Below, piece after piece: positions 16,484-25,119 of a DNA stretch of 64,000 bases. The notes below the pieces were generated by a model. That model saw nothing but the letters and a program-made list of their open reading frames with translations, searched no databases and had not been told where the DNA came from. A program made the translations under genes and the position numbers. The DNA lies in NCBI RefSeq assembly GCF_001050135.1, contig NZ_CP012040.1:744001-808000 (forward strand), given 5' to 3'. This DNA is from Cyclobacterium amurskyense (GTDB taxonomy: Bacteria > Bacteroidota > Bacteroidia > Cytophagales > Cyclobacteriaceae). Each line of letters opens with the position of its first letter. The first letter of the stretch is position 1.

Positions 16484-16853
16484 ATGGGTCATTCTTAAGT
16501 CTTACTACCAAAATCAGGTCCTGATCTAATTTCAAATAACCATAATCATAACAGTAAATATATACATTACCTTTTTTGTTGGTGTAGGAATGGGTTCCAT
16601 ATTTAAATAGAAAACCACTCTCCAAAAGTTTTTCTCTGGATATTTTAGCAGTGTCATTCTCTTCATTGAGAATTCCTGCTAAAATATTTCTATTTTTTTT
16701 CAACGCATTGTTAATTTTCCGAATCAGATTATTACTCCCCGACTTCATTTTATTGTTGAAGTGATTCCGACAATAATCATCACAAAACCGTTTATCTGAC
16801 CTTCCACTTAATGAATTTCCACAGTCCTCGCAATATTGATTCCGCTTTGTCAT
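16455..16853 (-). CDS. Small zinc-ribbon protein, function unknown
   Basis: This 132-residue protein has an N-terminal C-x2-C and C-x3-C pair (YCEDCGNSLSGRSDKRFC, then DDYCRNHF), a treble-clef or zinc-ribbon fold, followed by NNKMKSGSNNLIRKINNALKKN and a C-terminal domain of short beta strands (YIYCYDYGYLKL). I recall similar uncharacterised proteins in Bacteroidota genomes but no known function. It is divergent from ssb with a phased repeat in between. Nucleic-acid binding is plausible from the metal site and basic middle. Its terminator overlaps its own stop codon. Confidence 0.75.
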   Translation of the reverse strand: MTKRNQYCEDCGNSLSGRSDKRFCDDYCRNHFNNKMKSGSNNLIRKINNALKKNRNILAGILNEENDTAKISREKLLESGFLFKYGTHSYTNKKGNVYIYCYDYGYLKLDQDLILVVRLKNDPLDKPNSIRG

Positions 16854-16909
16854 CTTTTGTTAAAATGCTTAAACAAACTTAATATAAGCATAAAAAAGAA
16901 TTTAAAAAA

Positions 16910-16961
16910 CGTTTGTAGTCGTTTACAAACGTTTACAAACGGAAATAAACGAATACAGTCG
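16910..16961. repeat. 10-bp-phased iteron-like repeat upstream of ssb
   Basis: Six CG dinucleotides occur at exactly 10-bp steps (16910, 16920, 16930, 16940, 16950, 16960). Units are CGTTTGTAGT, CGTTTACAAA (twice), CGGAAATAAA and CGAATACAGT, then CGG. CGTTTGTA and TACAAACG within the first units also form an inverted repeat. It lies 57 bp from the zinc-ribbon start and 82 bp from the ssb start, so it could be a shared operator that binds a protein on one face of the helix. Confidence 0.7.
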
Positions 16962-17042
16962 GACTAAATTATAGCCTTGTTCTCAACTTTGTATTGTTCC
17001 AAATCGGAATTAATTTAATCAATAACGCTAAACATTAAAGTC

Positions 17043-17393
17043 ATGAACAGTATTAAAAACAACGTACAATTAATTGGTAGACTAGGAGCCAAAGCTGATT
17101 ACAAAACAGTAAAAGGAGATACACCAATGGTAAGATTAAACCTTGCGACCAACGAGGTATATAAAAACAATAAAGGTGAAAAAGTTGAGGACACTTATTG
17201 GCACAACCTTGTTGCTTTTGGGAAAACTGCTGAAGTCATTCACAAATACACCGATAAGGGTTCTGAAATTTGCATCCAAGGAAAACTGGTAAATCGATCC
17301 TATGAGGACAAAGATGGGCAAAAAAGATACATCACGGAAGTACAGATTAGCGATGTGTTGCTTATGGGGGACAAATCCCAGTCCAACTCTTAA
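17043..17393 (+). CDS. ssb: Single-stranded DNA-binding protein (short paralogue)
   Basis: This 116-residue OB-fold protein begins MNSIKNNVQLIGRLGAKADYK and contains TDYWHNL-like DTYWHNLVAFGKTAEV, GSEICIQGKLVNRSYEDKDGQKRYITEV, the conserved SSB core (segments quoted separately here). It binds ssDNA as a tetramer. It ends MGDKSQSNS and lacks the acidic DDDIPF-type tail through which housekeeping SSB recruits repair proteins, and it lacks the disordered linker. It is therefore probably an auxiliary SSB. It is monocistronic, followed by a strong terminator, and preceded by a phased repeat. Confidence 0.92.
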   Translation: MNSIKNNVQLIGRLGAKADYKTVKGDTPMVRLNLATNEVYKNNKGEKVEDTYWHNLVAFGKTAEVIHKYTDKGSEICIQGKLVNRSYEDKDGQKRYITEVQISDVLLMGDKSQSNS

Positions 17394-17428
17394 AACCAAA
17401 ATTTCTTTAGAGAAAAGATGGAAACACA

Positions 17429-17468
17429 AAAGGCCGACAACAATTATAAAACCGTTGCCGGCCTTTTT
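17429..17468 (+). terminator. Rho-independent terminator of ssb
   Basis: AAAGGCCGACAAC pairs with GTTGCCGGCCTTT (one G-T mismatch) around an 11-12-nt loop, followed by TTTTT and C at 17464-17469. It is 36 bp after the ssb stop. The remaining 230 bp to the Dabb gene show no ORF or repeat. Confidence 0.85.
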
Positions 17469-17705
17469 CCCTAACAATTAAACACCTAGAACATGAAATG
17501 ACTAGACTCACGACTGTCTAATTATTTGAGCATTCCTTTTTTATATTTCATAATGCCTCCGTTTTTATCATTTTTAAACTTATATTTTTACCTTTATTTA
17601 TAATTGATAGAAGTTTTAATCACCTGTTTGATAATACCAAGAAAAATCATCAACCTTTCAGTCAAAGACTTGATCTTTGATAATCCTAAATAAACAAATA
17701 ACATT

Positions 17706-18002
17706 ATGATTGTACACCAAGTATATTTTTGGCTCCACGAGCCTGAGAAAAATTTAGATGCTGTAATCGATGGTTGTAAAAAGATAGCCAATACCAAAAG
17801 CGTAAAAAGCCATGCTATAGGCAAGCCTGCAGCCACAGAAAAGCGCGAGGTAATTGATGACAGTTATCATATCGCCTTAGTAGTTAATTTCGAAACTATC
17901 GAAGACCACGACCAATACCAGGTCGACCCAATACACCTACAATTTATCGAAGACCATAAAGACAAATGGTCCAGTGTTAAAATCTATGATTTCGAAGTAT
18001 AA
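17706..18002 (+). CDS. Dabb-type (stress-responsive A/B barrel) protein
   Basis: This 98-residue protein begins MIVHQVYFWLHEPEKNLDAVIDGC, with HIALVVNFETIEDHDQYQVDPIHLQF in the second half (quoted in part). The opening beta strand with His and the DHDQYQ-x2-P-x-H segment fit the dimeric alpha/beta-barrel Dabb domain (PF07876). Members range from plant stress proteins to polyketide cyclases, and bacterial ones are mostly uncharacterised. It stands alone between gaps of more than 300 bp. No operon partner is visible. Confidence 0.8.
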   Translation: MIVHQVYFWLHEPEKNLDAVIDGCKKIANTKSVKSHAIGKPAATEKREVIDDSYHIALVVNFETIEDHDQYQVDPIHLQFIEDHKDKWSSVKIYDFEV

Positions 18003-18056
18003 TTATACCAAAATTTGCGATTAACAATAAACCACGCAACTTTTACACCATCATTA

Positions 18057-18218
18057 TCAGGTCAATATTTTAACAAAATAAATTAATAAAGTAAGCTTTG
18101 AGCTAGATTAAAAGGTCGAAAATAAAAGCTATTGCTAGGTACATAAGTATTTTCAAAACTACCATTACAACCCTTTAACTACACTGATATTAATATATAA
18201 ATTAAGATATTGACCTGA
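18057..18218. repeat. MITE-like element with inverted ends, no coding capacity
   Basis: TCAGGTCAATATTTTAA (18057-18073) and TTAAGATATTGACCTGA (18202-18218) are inverted repeats with one mismatch in 17, and weaker complementarity continues about 12 bp inward. The 162-bp interior is AT-rich without an ORF. It occupies most of the 438-bp gap between the Dabb gene and hslV. No clear target-site duplication is visible. Confidence 0.5.
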
Positions 18219-18441
18219 CACTGATTATTGACCACCAAATAGCCAGTTAATCTTATAAGCCCATCACTTGTCGATGGAACAAAAAACGAGGCCGATATAA
18301 ATTTACCGATCGTTTACAGTTAAAATCACACCTCTGACAGAATGAAACTTAAGCCTTGGTTCTACTAAGCCTTCTTTTCAATGCTTTTGAATTAGAAGCA
18401 AGAGGGTGGCCTTCCTGAATTCAAAAAAGTCGCCCCTACAT

Positions 18442-18984
18442 TTATTTATTTACTTTTTCAATAATCACATTGTGATTGGTATAAATACAAATGTCAGCAG
18501 CTATTGTTAGGCTTTCTTTCACCATTTCCTCTGCTGTAAGATTTGCTGCAAACTTCTTTAAAGCCCTAGCGGCAGACTGTGCATACATGCTTCCAGAACC
18601 AATTGTTGCTATTCCCATATCAGGCTCGATTACATCCCCTGTACCAGAAATAATTAGTATATCTTCAGCATCAGCTACTATCATCATGGCCTCCAATTTA
18701 CTCAACATTCTATCAGTTCGCCATTCTTTAGCCAACTCCACTGCAGCACGTTTCATATTATTACTGTAGGCACCCAACTTTTCCTCAAACTTCTCCAAAA
18801 GAGTAAAAGCATCCGCAGTAGACCCTGCAAATCCAGTTACAATCTTACCTCCCTGTAATTTTCTTATTTTATTTACACTGCTTTTTGCAATTGTATTGCC
18901 CATTGTAGCCTGACCGTCCGCTCCAATAGCAACTTGGCCTTCATGCTTTATTGCGACCACTGTGGTCGATTTTATTTTTTCCAT
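18442..18984 (-). CDS. hslV: ATP-dependent protease peptidase subunit HslV
   Basis: This 180-residue proteasome-like subunit has STTVVAIKHEGQVAIGADGQATMGNT, with Thr7-Thr8 after a short propeptide (MEKIKS) that must be removed to expose the nucleophilic threonine. Further conserved parts are VTGFAGSTADAFTL, IGSGSMYAQSAARAL and ADICIYTNHNV. It forms the double-hexamer core of the HslUV protease in the cytoplasm. The ATPase HslU is not next to it, unlike the hslVU operon of E. coli, so it must be encoded elsewhere. It follows aceF on the same strand but a terminator separates them. Confidence 0.96.
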   Translation of the reverse strand: MEKIKSTTVVAIKHEGQVAIGADGQATMGNTIAKSSVNKIRKLQGGKIVTGFAGSTADAFTLLEKFEEKLGAYSNNMKRAAVELAKEWRTDRMLSKLEAMMIVADAEDILIISGTGDVIEPDMGIATIGSGSMYAQSAARALKKFAANLTAEEMVKESLTIAADICIYTNHNVIIEKVNK

Positions 18985-19025
18985 CGTCGTTTTTAAAAGT
19001 ATTTGGCAATAACCGTACTAAAAAC

Positions 19026-19051
19026 AAAAAGTCCTATTTCTAGGACTTTTT
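19026..19051. terminator. Bidirectional-looking terminator between aceF and hslV
   Basis: AAAAAGTCCTA and TAGGACTTTTT form a perfect 11-bp stem with a 4-nt loop, with T-runs on both strands. It lies 24 bp past the aceF stop and upstream of hslV, so it mainly ends the aceF transcript. Confidence 0.85.
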
Positions 19052-19074
19052 GACATATTTACAAATCAGAATTG

Positions 19075-20724
19075 TCAGATTAACAACCTAACTGGGTCTT
19101 CAAGTAAACTTTTTAGCGTTTTAAGATAGGCAGAACCTACGACACCATCTACAACTCTATGATCACAAGAAAGGGTAACTTTCATCACATTACCTATCTT
19201 GATTTCTCCATCCTTCACAATTGGGGTTTGTTTGATTCCTCCTATAGCTAAAATACAAGCATCAGGTGGATTGATTATGGCAGTAAACTCCTCAATCCCA
19301 AACATACCAAGATTGGAAACGGTAAAGGTATTGCCTTCCCAGTCCTTTGGTTGTAATTCTTTGTTTTTGGCTTTCCCTGCCAATGATTTGGCTTCTTTAG
19401 ATATCTCCGAAAGAGATTTGCTATCTGTGAAACGTATAACAGGTACCAATAAACCATCATCTATAGCAACCGCCATACCGATGTGAACATGGTCATTGAA
19501 TCTGATTTTATCCCCCATCCAAGCAGAATTAACTGCAGGGTGTTGTTTTAGTGATACAGCCGCCGCTTTGATAACCATATCGTTGAATGAAATTTTGACG
19601 GGAGCTATCTCATTCATGCTTTTCCTGGCCTCCATGGCCTTGTCCATGTTAATTTCCATGGTCAAGTAAAAATGGGGAGCTGTAAATTTGCTTTCTGCAA
19701 GACGCTTGGCAATTACTTTTCTCATTTGAGAAACTTTCACATCCGTGTAGGACTCTTGTCCAATAGCTGCTCCACTACTTGCTTCATTGCCCGAAGCACT
19801 TGCGGTAGCTGCCACTTTTGAAGGATCAAAATTCTCAATGTCTTTTTTAATAATTCTTCCACTATCGCCTGATCCCTGAACCAAAGAAATATCTATTCCT
19901 TTTTCGCTAGCTATCTTTTTAGCAAGTGGGGAAGCCTTAATACGGCCAGTTTCCGTGGAGCTTGCGGTAGTATTGGTCGGTGCACTCTCCTTTTTGACTT
20001 CTTCAGTTTTGGTTTCAGACTTATCGTCTTTAGGTGCTTCCGATCCTCCAGAAGCTTCACTAGAAGAAGTTTTCTGTTGGTGGGCTTTAAGTAGGGTTTC
20101 AAAATCTGCCCCTTTATCACCTATAATAGCTATTACGCCATTTACTTCTACAGCATCGCCTTCATTCACTCCTATATAAAGTAAGGTCCCATCATCATAG
20201 GATTCCAACTCCATAGTAGCTTTATCTGTCTCAACCTCAGCAAGGACATCACCAGATTTAACCTCATCTCCTACTTTCTTTAACCAGCTAGCGATGGTAC
20301 CTTCCTGCATGGTATCACTCATTTTAGGCATAGTGATTACCGTAGCTGCAATTCCCGAAACATCAATATCAACAGTAGTCTCTTTAGCTTTTTCTGAGGA
20401 TTCACCTTTGGATTTATCCTCCTCAGGAGCACTTTCGGTGTCATCACCTGAATCGATACCTTTCAAAATATCGTCTATATTTTCGCCTTCTTCACCCAAT
20501 ATAGCAATGATTCCATTGACAGGCACAGCATCTTTTTCCTTAACTCCAATATGGAGCAAAGTACCCTCATCATAAGACTCTAGTTCCATGGTAGCTTTAT
20601 CAGTCTCCACTTCTGCCAGAATATCTCCGGGTTTTACTTTATCACCTACCTTTTTCAACCATTGTGCGATTACCCCTTCTTCCATGGTATCGCTCATTTT
20701 GGGCATTCGTATTATCTCGGCCAT
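19075..20724 (-). CDS. aceF: Pyruvate dehydrogenase E2 (dihydrolipoamide acetyltransferase)
   Basis: This 549-residue protein has two N-terminal lipoyl domains (about 2-77 and 132-207). Each carries ETDKATMELESYD with the lipoylated lysine (Lys43 in the first). Linkers rich in Ser, Glu and Lys follow, then an E1/E3-binding domain (SPLAKKIASEKGIDI, about 265-300) and a catalytic acetyltransferase domain ending SCDHRVVDG with the HxxxD active-site histidine. It transfers acetyl groups to CoA in the cytoplasmic complex. E1 and E3 genes are not adjacent. The double lipoyl arrangement is common in Bacteroidota. Paralogous branched-chain or oxoglutarate E2 is less likely because of the SDTM-type motifs (MPKMSDTM). 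Confidence 0.95.
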   Translation of the reverse strand: MAEIIRMPKMSDTMEEGVIAQWLKKVGDKVKPGDILAEVETDKATMELESYDEGTLLHIGVKEKDAVPVNGIIAILGEEGENIDDILKGIDSGDDTESAPEEDKSKGESSEKAKETTVDIDVSGIAATVITMPKMSDTMQEGTIASWLKKVGDEVKSGDVLAEVETDKATMELESYDDGTLLYIGVNEGDAVEVNGVIAIIGDKGADFETLLKAHQQKTSSSEASGGSEAPKDDKSETKTEEVKKESAPTNTTASSTETGRIKASPLAKKIASEKGIDISLVQGSGDSGRIIKKDIENFDPSKVAATASASGNEASSGAAIGQESYTDVKVSQMRKVIAKRLAESKFTAPHFYLTMEINMDKAMEARKSMNEIAPVKISFNDMVIKAAAVSLKQHPAVNSAWMGDKIRFNDHVHIGMAVAIDDGLLVPVIRFTDSKSLSEISKEAKSLAGKAKNKELQPKDWEGNTFTVSNLGMFGIEEFTAIINPPDACILAIGGIKQTPIVKDGEIKIGNVMKVTLSCDHRVVDGVVGSAYLKTLKSLLEDPVRLLI

Positions 20725-20846
20725 AAGTTAAATTATTCGAATTCATATTTTCAGCAATCCAAAAATAGTTCTTAAAATATGTTTATTCAAATTTAATAAT
20801 AGTATTTTCACGTAAGATAGATTTGTGAATTGAGCAAAACCATAGA

Positions 20847-21815
20847 ATGCCAGTAGTTAAAATATCGAATTATTACCGTAATCAGCTTCTTTTCAATGGT
20901 CACCTACAAACCATTTACCCAGCCATCTTTCGAAAAAAAGTTGATTTACCATTTGAAAGGGAAAGAATTAAAACCCCTGATGGCGATTTTTTAGACCTAG
21001 ACTGGCTTAAAGGGGGTAGTAACAGTTTGGTCATTATTAGCCACGGACTGGAAGGCAACAGTCAAAGGCCTTATATGACAGGAATGGCCAAAGTGTTTTT
21101 TGATGCAGGGTATGATGTTTTAAATTGGAACTTCAGAGGTTGTAGTGAATCGATGAATACAAAACCTATTTTTTATCATTCAGGAGCCTCTTATGATTTA
21201 GATCATGTAGTCTCACATGCCTCAACAAGATATTCAGACATTCATCTAGTGGGGTTTAGTTTAGGTGCAAACATTACACTGAAATACCTAGGCGAAACAT
21301 TTTGGGAAAGTAAAAAGAACATAAAAAAAGCTATAGCTATTTCTGTCCCTTTGGACTTAGGAGGCTCATGTGATAAAATAGACCAATTAAAAAACAAATT
21401 GTATGCATTCAATTTCCTTCATTCCTTAAAGCAAAAAATAAAGAAAAAGGCCAAAGTTTTCCCTGAGAAATTTTCTACCAAACAGCTTTCGAAAATAAAC
21501 ACTATTCGGGCTTTTGACAATGAATTCACGGCTCCTTTACATGGTTTCGGTGATGCTGATGACTATTATAGTAAATGTTCCTCACTTCATTATTTACCCA
21601 AAATAAGCCACCCTACTTTGGTTTTAAACGCACGAAATGATCCTTTTTTGAGTAATTCATGTTTCCCTATTGTAAAAGAAGAATATTCGGAAAATTTATT
21701 TTTTGAATACCCAAAACATGGTGGTCATGTAGGTTTTAGCCCAAGATCAGGGCAAGAAAGATTCTGGTCCGAAACCAGGGCTCTGGAATTTATCCAAAGT
21801 CAAAATATTAATTAA
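20847..21815 (+). CDS. YheT-family alpha/beta hydrolase
   Basis: This 322-residue cytoplasmic protein contains FNGHLQTIYPAIFRK, the YheT-specific opening, SHGLEGNSQRPYM (oxyanion region), the nucleophile elbow HLVGFSLGANITLKYLGE with a Ser, and a late HGGHVGF histidine. A catalytic Asp is likely in VLNARNDPFL. YheT proteins are predicted esterases or lipases of unknown substrate. It heads a plus-strand run, 18 bp before the SRAP gene, and is divergent from aceF. Confidence 0.9.
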   Translation: MPVVKISNYYRNQLLFNGHLQTIYPAIFRKKVDLPFERERIKTPDGDFLDLDWLKGGSNSLVIISHGLEGNSQRPYMTGMAKVFFDAGYDVLNWNFRGCSESMNTKPIFYHSGASYDLDHVVSHASTRYSDIHLVGFSLGANITLKYLGETFWESKKNIKKAIAISVPLDLGGSCDKIDQLKNKLYAFNFLHSLKQKIKKKAKVFPEKFSTKQLSKINTIRAFDNEFTAPLHGFGDADDYYSKCSSLHYLPKISHPTLVLNARNDPFLSNSCFPIVKEEYSENLFFEYPKHGGHVGFSPRSGQERFWSETRALEFIQSQNIN

Positions 21816-21833
21816 GATTTTGAAATAATAATT

Positions 21834-22532
21834 ATGTGTGGAAGATATTCGCTCGCAAAATCAAAAATCGAACTTGAAGATAGATTTCAGGCTGAAATGC
21901 TTGAAGATTTCAAGCCGAGGTATAACATTGCACCTTCGCAATTAGTCCCTGTAATCACCTCAGACAGCCCTAAAGGCTTTTCTCATTTTTATTGGGGAAT
22001 CACCCCTGCATTTGCCAAAAACAAACCGGTAGCCAATAAGCTTATAAACGCCAGGGCTGAAACGATTACCGAAAAAGTATCCTTTAAAAATGCCTTTAAA
22101 AAGCATCGATGCCTGGTACCTGCAGACGGTTTCTATGAATGGAAAAAAGTGGGTAAAAAAACCAAAGTCCCCTACAGGTTTGTTTTTCTCAACGAGTCGC
22201 TCTTTTCATTTGCTGGAATTTGGGAGGAATTTGAAACTGAAAAAGGCGAAATCGCACATACTTTCACTGTGCTGACTACCCGACCTAACCTCCTTACCTC
22301 TGAAATTCATGATAGAATGCCAGTTATTTTAAAAAAGGAAAATGAAGAAAAATGGCTCAATCTTGACAGTAGTGAAAAGGATCTTTTGGCCATGCTCAGT
22401 CCATATCCTGACGAAGAAATGACTAAATACACCGTCTCTCCTATGGTTAATCAGGTGGTAAATGACAGTCCATTTGTCATAAGAAAAACTTTACCTATGG
22501 ATCAATTTGGCAACTATACTCTTTTTGGCTAA
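21834..22532 (+). CDS. SRAP-domain protein (YedK/HMCES-like abasic-site DNA-protein crosslinker)
   Basis: This 232-residue protein starts MCGRYS; Cys2 becomes the N-terminal residue and forms a thiazolidine with abasic sites in ssDNA. NARAET, a conserved GFYEW and HDRMPV supply the Asn, Glu and His of the active site. The size matches E. coli YedK (222). It shields abasic sites at stalled forks. Its stop overlaps the next ATG by one base (TAATG), so it is coupled to the MBL hydrolase, a pairing with no obvious functional reason. Confidence 0.95.
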   Translation: MCGRYSLAKSKIELEDRFQAEMLEDFKPRYNIAPSQLVPVITSDSPKGFSHFYWGITPAFAKNKPVANKLINARAETITEKVSFKNAFKKHRCLVPADGFYEWKKVGKKTKVPYRFVFLNESLFSFAGIWEEFETEKGEIAHTFTVLTTRPNLLTSEIHDRMPVILKKENEEKWLNLDSSEKDLLAMLSPYPDEEMTKYTVSPMVNQVVNDSPFVIRKTLPMDQFGNYTLFG

Positions 22533-23434
22533 TGCATTCTATAAAAGTTATTGATCTGAAATTTCAACAGGCGGAAAAAACAATTGCTAGTTTTCTAATC
22601 CAAGGAAAAGAAAAGCCAGTGTTGGTAGAAACCGGGCCGCATAGTACCTGGAAAGAATTAAAAAGCTATCTAAATCTACAGGGGTTTAAGCCTGGTGATT
22701 TAGGGGCTGTACTCCTTACCCATATCCACTTTGATCATGCTGGATCTGCTTGGGAATTCGCTAATGAAGGTGTGAAAGTTTTCCTCCACCCTAAAGGTTT
22801 GCCCCATTTAGCCAATCCTGAAAGGCTTTGGAAATCTGCGGCTAAAATTTATGGAGATGAGCAAATGGACAAACTTTGGGGACCAATGGAGACCATTGAT
22901 GAAAACTTGCTTGTAGCAGTGAATGATAACGAAAAAGTAGTTATTGGGGATTTGACCTTTACTGCCGTTCATAGCCCAGGCCATGCAACACATCATATTG
23001 CTTGGATGTTGGAAGATATCATCTTTACAGGTGATGTGGGAGGTGTAAAGATCACTGATGGACCTGTGGTCCCCCCTTGCCCTCCCCCGGACATTAATAT
23101 TGAGGCCTGGAAATCATCAATAAAAAAAATATTAGACTACCACCCAAAAGAATTGTACTTAACTCATTTCGGTAAAATCAGCAAGCCAAAGGAGCACCTT
23201 TGTGAACTTGAAGTAATAATTGATGACTGGGCAATGTGGATGAAAAAACAATTTGAGGAGGGGCTTTCAGCTGCTGAAATCACACCTCAATTCATGGAGT
23301 ACACCAAGCAACAAATGATTGACCAAGGCGTGGACAAAAACCTGCAAAAACTATATGAGTACGCTAATCCAAGCTGGATGTCTGTAAGTGGTTTATTGAG
23401 ATATTGGAAATTAAAGCAGGAGAATCGACTTTAA
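22532..23434 (+). CDS. MBL-fold metallo-hydrolase
   Basis: This 300-residue protein has LLTHIHFDHAGSA (HxHxDH zinc motif), VHSPGHATHH, FTGDVGG and a final LTHFGK histidine, the full binuclear metal set of the metallo-beta-lactamase fold. No lactamase-specific or glyoxalase-specific feature was recognised, and the substrate is unknown. The C-terminal 80 residues (after residue 215) form an extra helical part. It is translationally coupled to the SRAP gene. Confidence 0.9.
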   Translation: MHSIKVIDLKFQQAEKTIASFLIQGKEKPVLVETGPHSTWKELKSYLNLQGFKPGDLGAVLLTHIHFDHAGSAWEFANEGVKVFLHPKGLPHLANPERLWKSAAKIYGDEQMDKLWGPMETIDENLLVAVNDNEKVVIGDLTFTAVHSPGHATHHIAWMLEDIIFTGDVGGVKITDGPVVPPCPPPDINIEAWKSSIKKILDYHPKELYLTHFGKISKPKEHLCELEVIIDDWAMWMKKQFEEGLSAAEITPQFMEYTKQQMIDQGVDKNLQKLYEYANPSWMSVSGLLRYWKLKQENRL

Positions 23435-23518
23435 TTTTTTGGGTCTGCATTCATAAACCAAAATTGATTTTTCAATTAAAATTAACATATTTGCTTTCCA
23501 ACTAATCTTAATTGCAAA

Positions 23519-24517
23519 ATGCTGAAGTCGATTATAACAGGTGCAGGACATTACCTACCAGAAAGAGTTGTAACCAACGATGACCTTTCTGAGATGATGA
23601 ATACCAATGACAAATGGATTGTAGAAAGGACAGGCATCCATGAAAGAAGGTGGTTTACACCTGGAGTTGATACAGTCACCAGTATGGCTAAAAACGCATC
23701 TATTATGGCAATTAAAAATGCTAGAATAGAAAATACAGCAATTGATTTTATCATTTTCGCTACAATAACTCCGGATTATTTCATTCCTGGAAATGGCGTA
23801 TTGCTCCAAAGAGAACTTGGCTTGCAAGGCATTGGCGCTTTGGACGTAAGAAATGCTTGCTCAGGATTTTTGTATGCCCTATCTGTTGCCGACCAATTCA
23901 TTAAAACAGGTATGTACAAAAACATATTGGTCGTAGGTGCTGAAATCCAGTCCTCCGCCTTAAATAAAAATGATGAGGGCCGGTCAAGTGCTGTGATTTT
24001 CGCAGACGGGGCAGGTGCTGTGGTTTGTAGCGCTACAGAAGAAGAGGGCCGAGGAATACTTTCTACTCATTTACATGCAGATGGCGATTTTGCTGAAGAA
24101 CTTTACGTAAAGGACCCAGGTAGCAGTAGAGAAGTAAGGGTTTCTCAAGAATTAATAGATAGCGGTTCATTTAATCTTTCCATGAACGGAAACACCGTCT
24201 TTAAACATGCGGTATTAAGGTTCAAAGAGGTAATTGAAGAGGCCTTAGCTGCTAATAATTTAGAAAGCAAGGATATTGATTTACTAATACCCCACCAAGC
24301 AAACCTCAGAATAAGCCAATACATCCAAAATAAAATGGACCTTAGAGACGATCAGGTCTTTAACAACATCATGCATTACGGCAATACTACCGCGGCAACA
24401 ATTCCTATTGCTATAAGCGAATCTATTCAACAAAATAAAATCAAATCAGGAGACCTTGTGTGCCTTGCTGCATTTGGAAGTGGATTCTCTTGGGCTTCAG
24501 CCATTATAAGGTGGTAG
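23519..24517 (+). CDS. fabH: Beta-ketoacyl-ACP synthase III
   Basis: This 332-residue thiolase-fold enzyme has the catalytic triad: Cys114 in DVRNACSGFLYAL, His in LLIPHQANLRIS and Asn in HYGNTTAATIPIA. It begins TGAGHYLPERVVTN and contains KWIVERTGIHERRW, both FabH signatures. It condenses acetyl-CoA or branched acyl-CoA with malonyl-ACP to start fatty acid synthesis. It is not next to other fab or plsX genes, so it could be a secondary paralogue acting on a special acyl chain. The next gene starts inside its stop codon region. Confidence 0.94.
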   Translation: MLKSIITGAGHYLPERVVTNDDLSEMMNTNDKWIVERTGIHERRWFTPGVDTVTSMAKNASIMAIKNARIENTAIDFIIFATITPDYFIPGNGVLLQRELGLQGIGALDVRNACSGFLYALSVADQFIKTGMYKNILVVGAEIQSSALNKNDEGRSSAVIFADGAGAVVCSATEEEGRGILSTHLHADGDFAEELYVKDPGSSREVRVSQELIDSGSFNLSMNGNTVFKHAVLRFKEVIEEALAANNLESKDIDLLIPHQANLRISQYIQNKMDLRDDQVFNNIMHYGNTTAATIPIAISESIQQNKIKSGDLVCLAAFGSGFSWASAIIRW

Positions 24518-25119
24518 CTTACCATAAAAATAATCCCCCTTTTGACCAATTATTGCCCCTTACACTAGACAAGGCATTATTTGAAAAAATAAGCCTGGCC
24601 AAAAAGACGTTTATCTCTATTCTTTCTTTGGTAGGAAATACTATTCCGCTGGAAAAATTAGTACGTATACATATTAATCAAAAGGGAATAAAGATCAGTC
24701 AGGGAAACGAACTACAGGGTTGCCCTTATCAAGTATTAGATATTGTTCGCGATTTTGATGTGAATCATGGTTTGAATCTAAGGGTTCTGCATTGGTGGGG
24801 ACGTGGCGCCTTCTTATTCATTTATTTTGGTTCTCAACACCCTAAACTTCAAGCTACCGAAAACCTATACAGCTGGATAAAAGAGAATTCTTTCAACCTG
24901 TGCAAAGGAAACCTATGGGATTACAAAAGGATTATTGATGAAAAGAAAATTATTCTCAGTGAAAACATTGAACGGGACCAATTAATTGAGCACCTTAAAA
25001 GTGAGACTCCATTTCAGATAATAAAACCAATCCCAATAGTAGACAGGCCAACATTTGAACATAATTTAGTAAAAGAAATCACGGAAGCATTGACATGGAT
25101 GGATGCCAAGCATATTTAA
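24511..25119 (+). CDS. Conserved-looking hypothetical protein coupled to fabH
   Basis: The likely start is GTG at 24511, overlapping the fabH stop by 7 bp, giving 202 residues. A longer GTG start at 24460 would overlap fabH by 58 bp. No signal peptide or membrane helix is visible. The protein has NPPFDQLLPLTLDKALFEKI, VLDIVRDFDVNHGLNLRVLHWWGRGAFLFIYFG (quoted in parts: FDVNHGLNLRVLHWWG) and a predicted alpha/beta character. I do not recognise a family. The tight overlap suggests co-translation with fabH, and hence a lipid-related or acyl-group role is possible, but this is inference. Confidence 0.65.
   Translation: MVAYHKNNPPFDQLLPLTLDKALFEKISLAKKTFISILSLVGNTIPLEKLVRIHINQKGIKISQGNELQGCPYQVLDIVRDFDVNHGLNLRVLHWWGRGAFLFIYFGSQHPKLQATENLYSWIKENSFNLCKGNLWDYKRIIDEKKIILSENIERDQLIEHLKSETPFQIIKPIPIVDRPTFEHNLVKEITEALTWMDAKHI

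Noticed and set aside
16910..16961. Phased repeat as a CRISPR array
   Set aside because: Units are only 10 bp with no spacers and no cas genes.
18442..20724. hslV and aceF as one operon
   Set aside because: A perfect 11-bp stem with T-runs separates them at 19026-19051.
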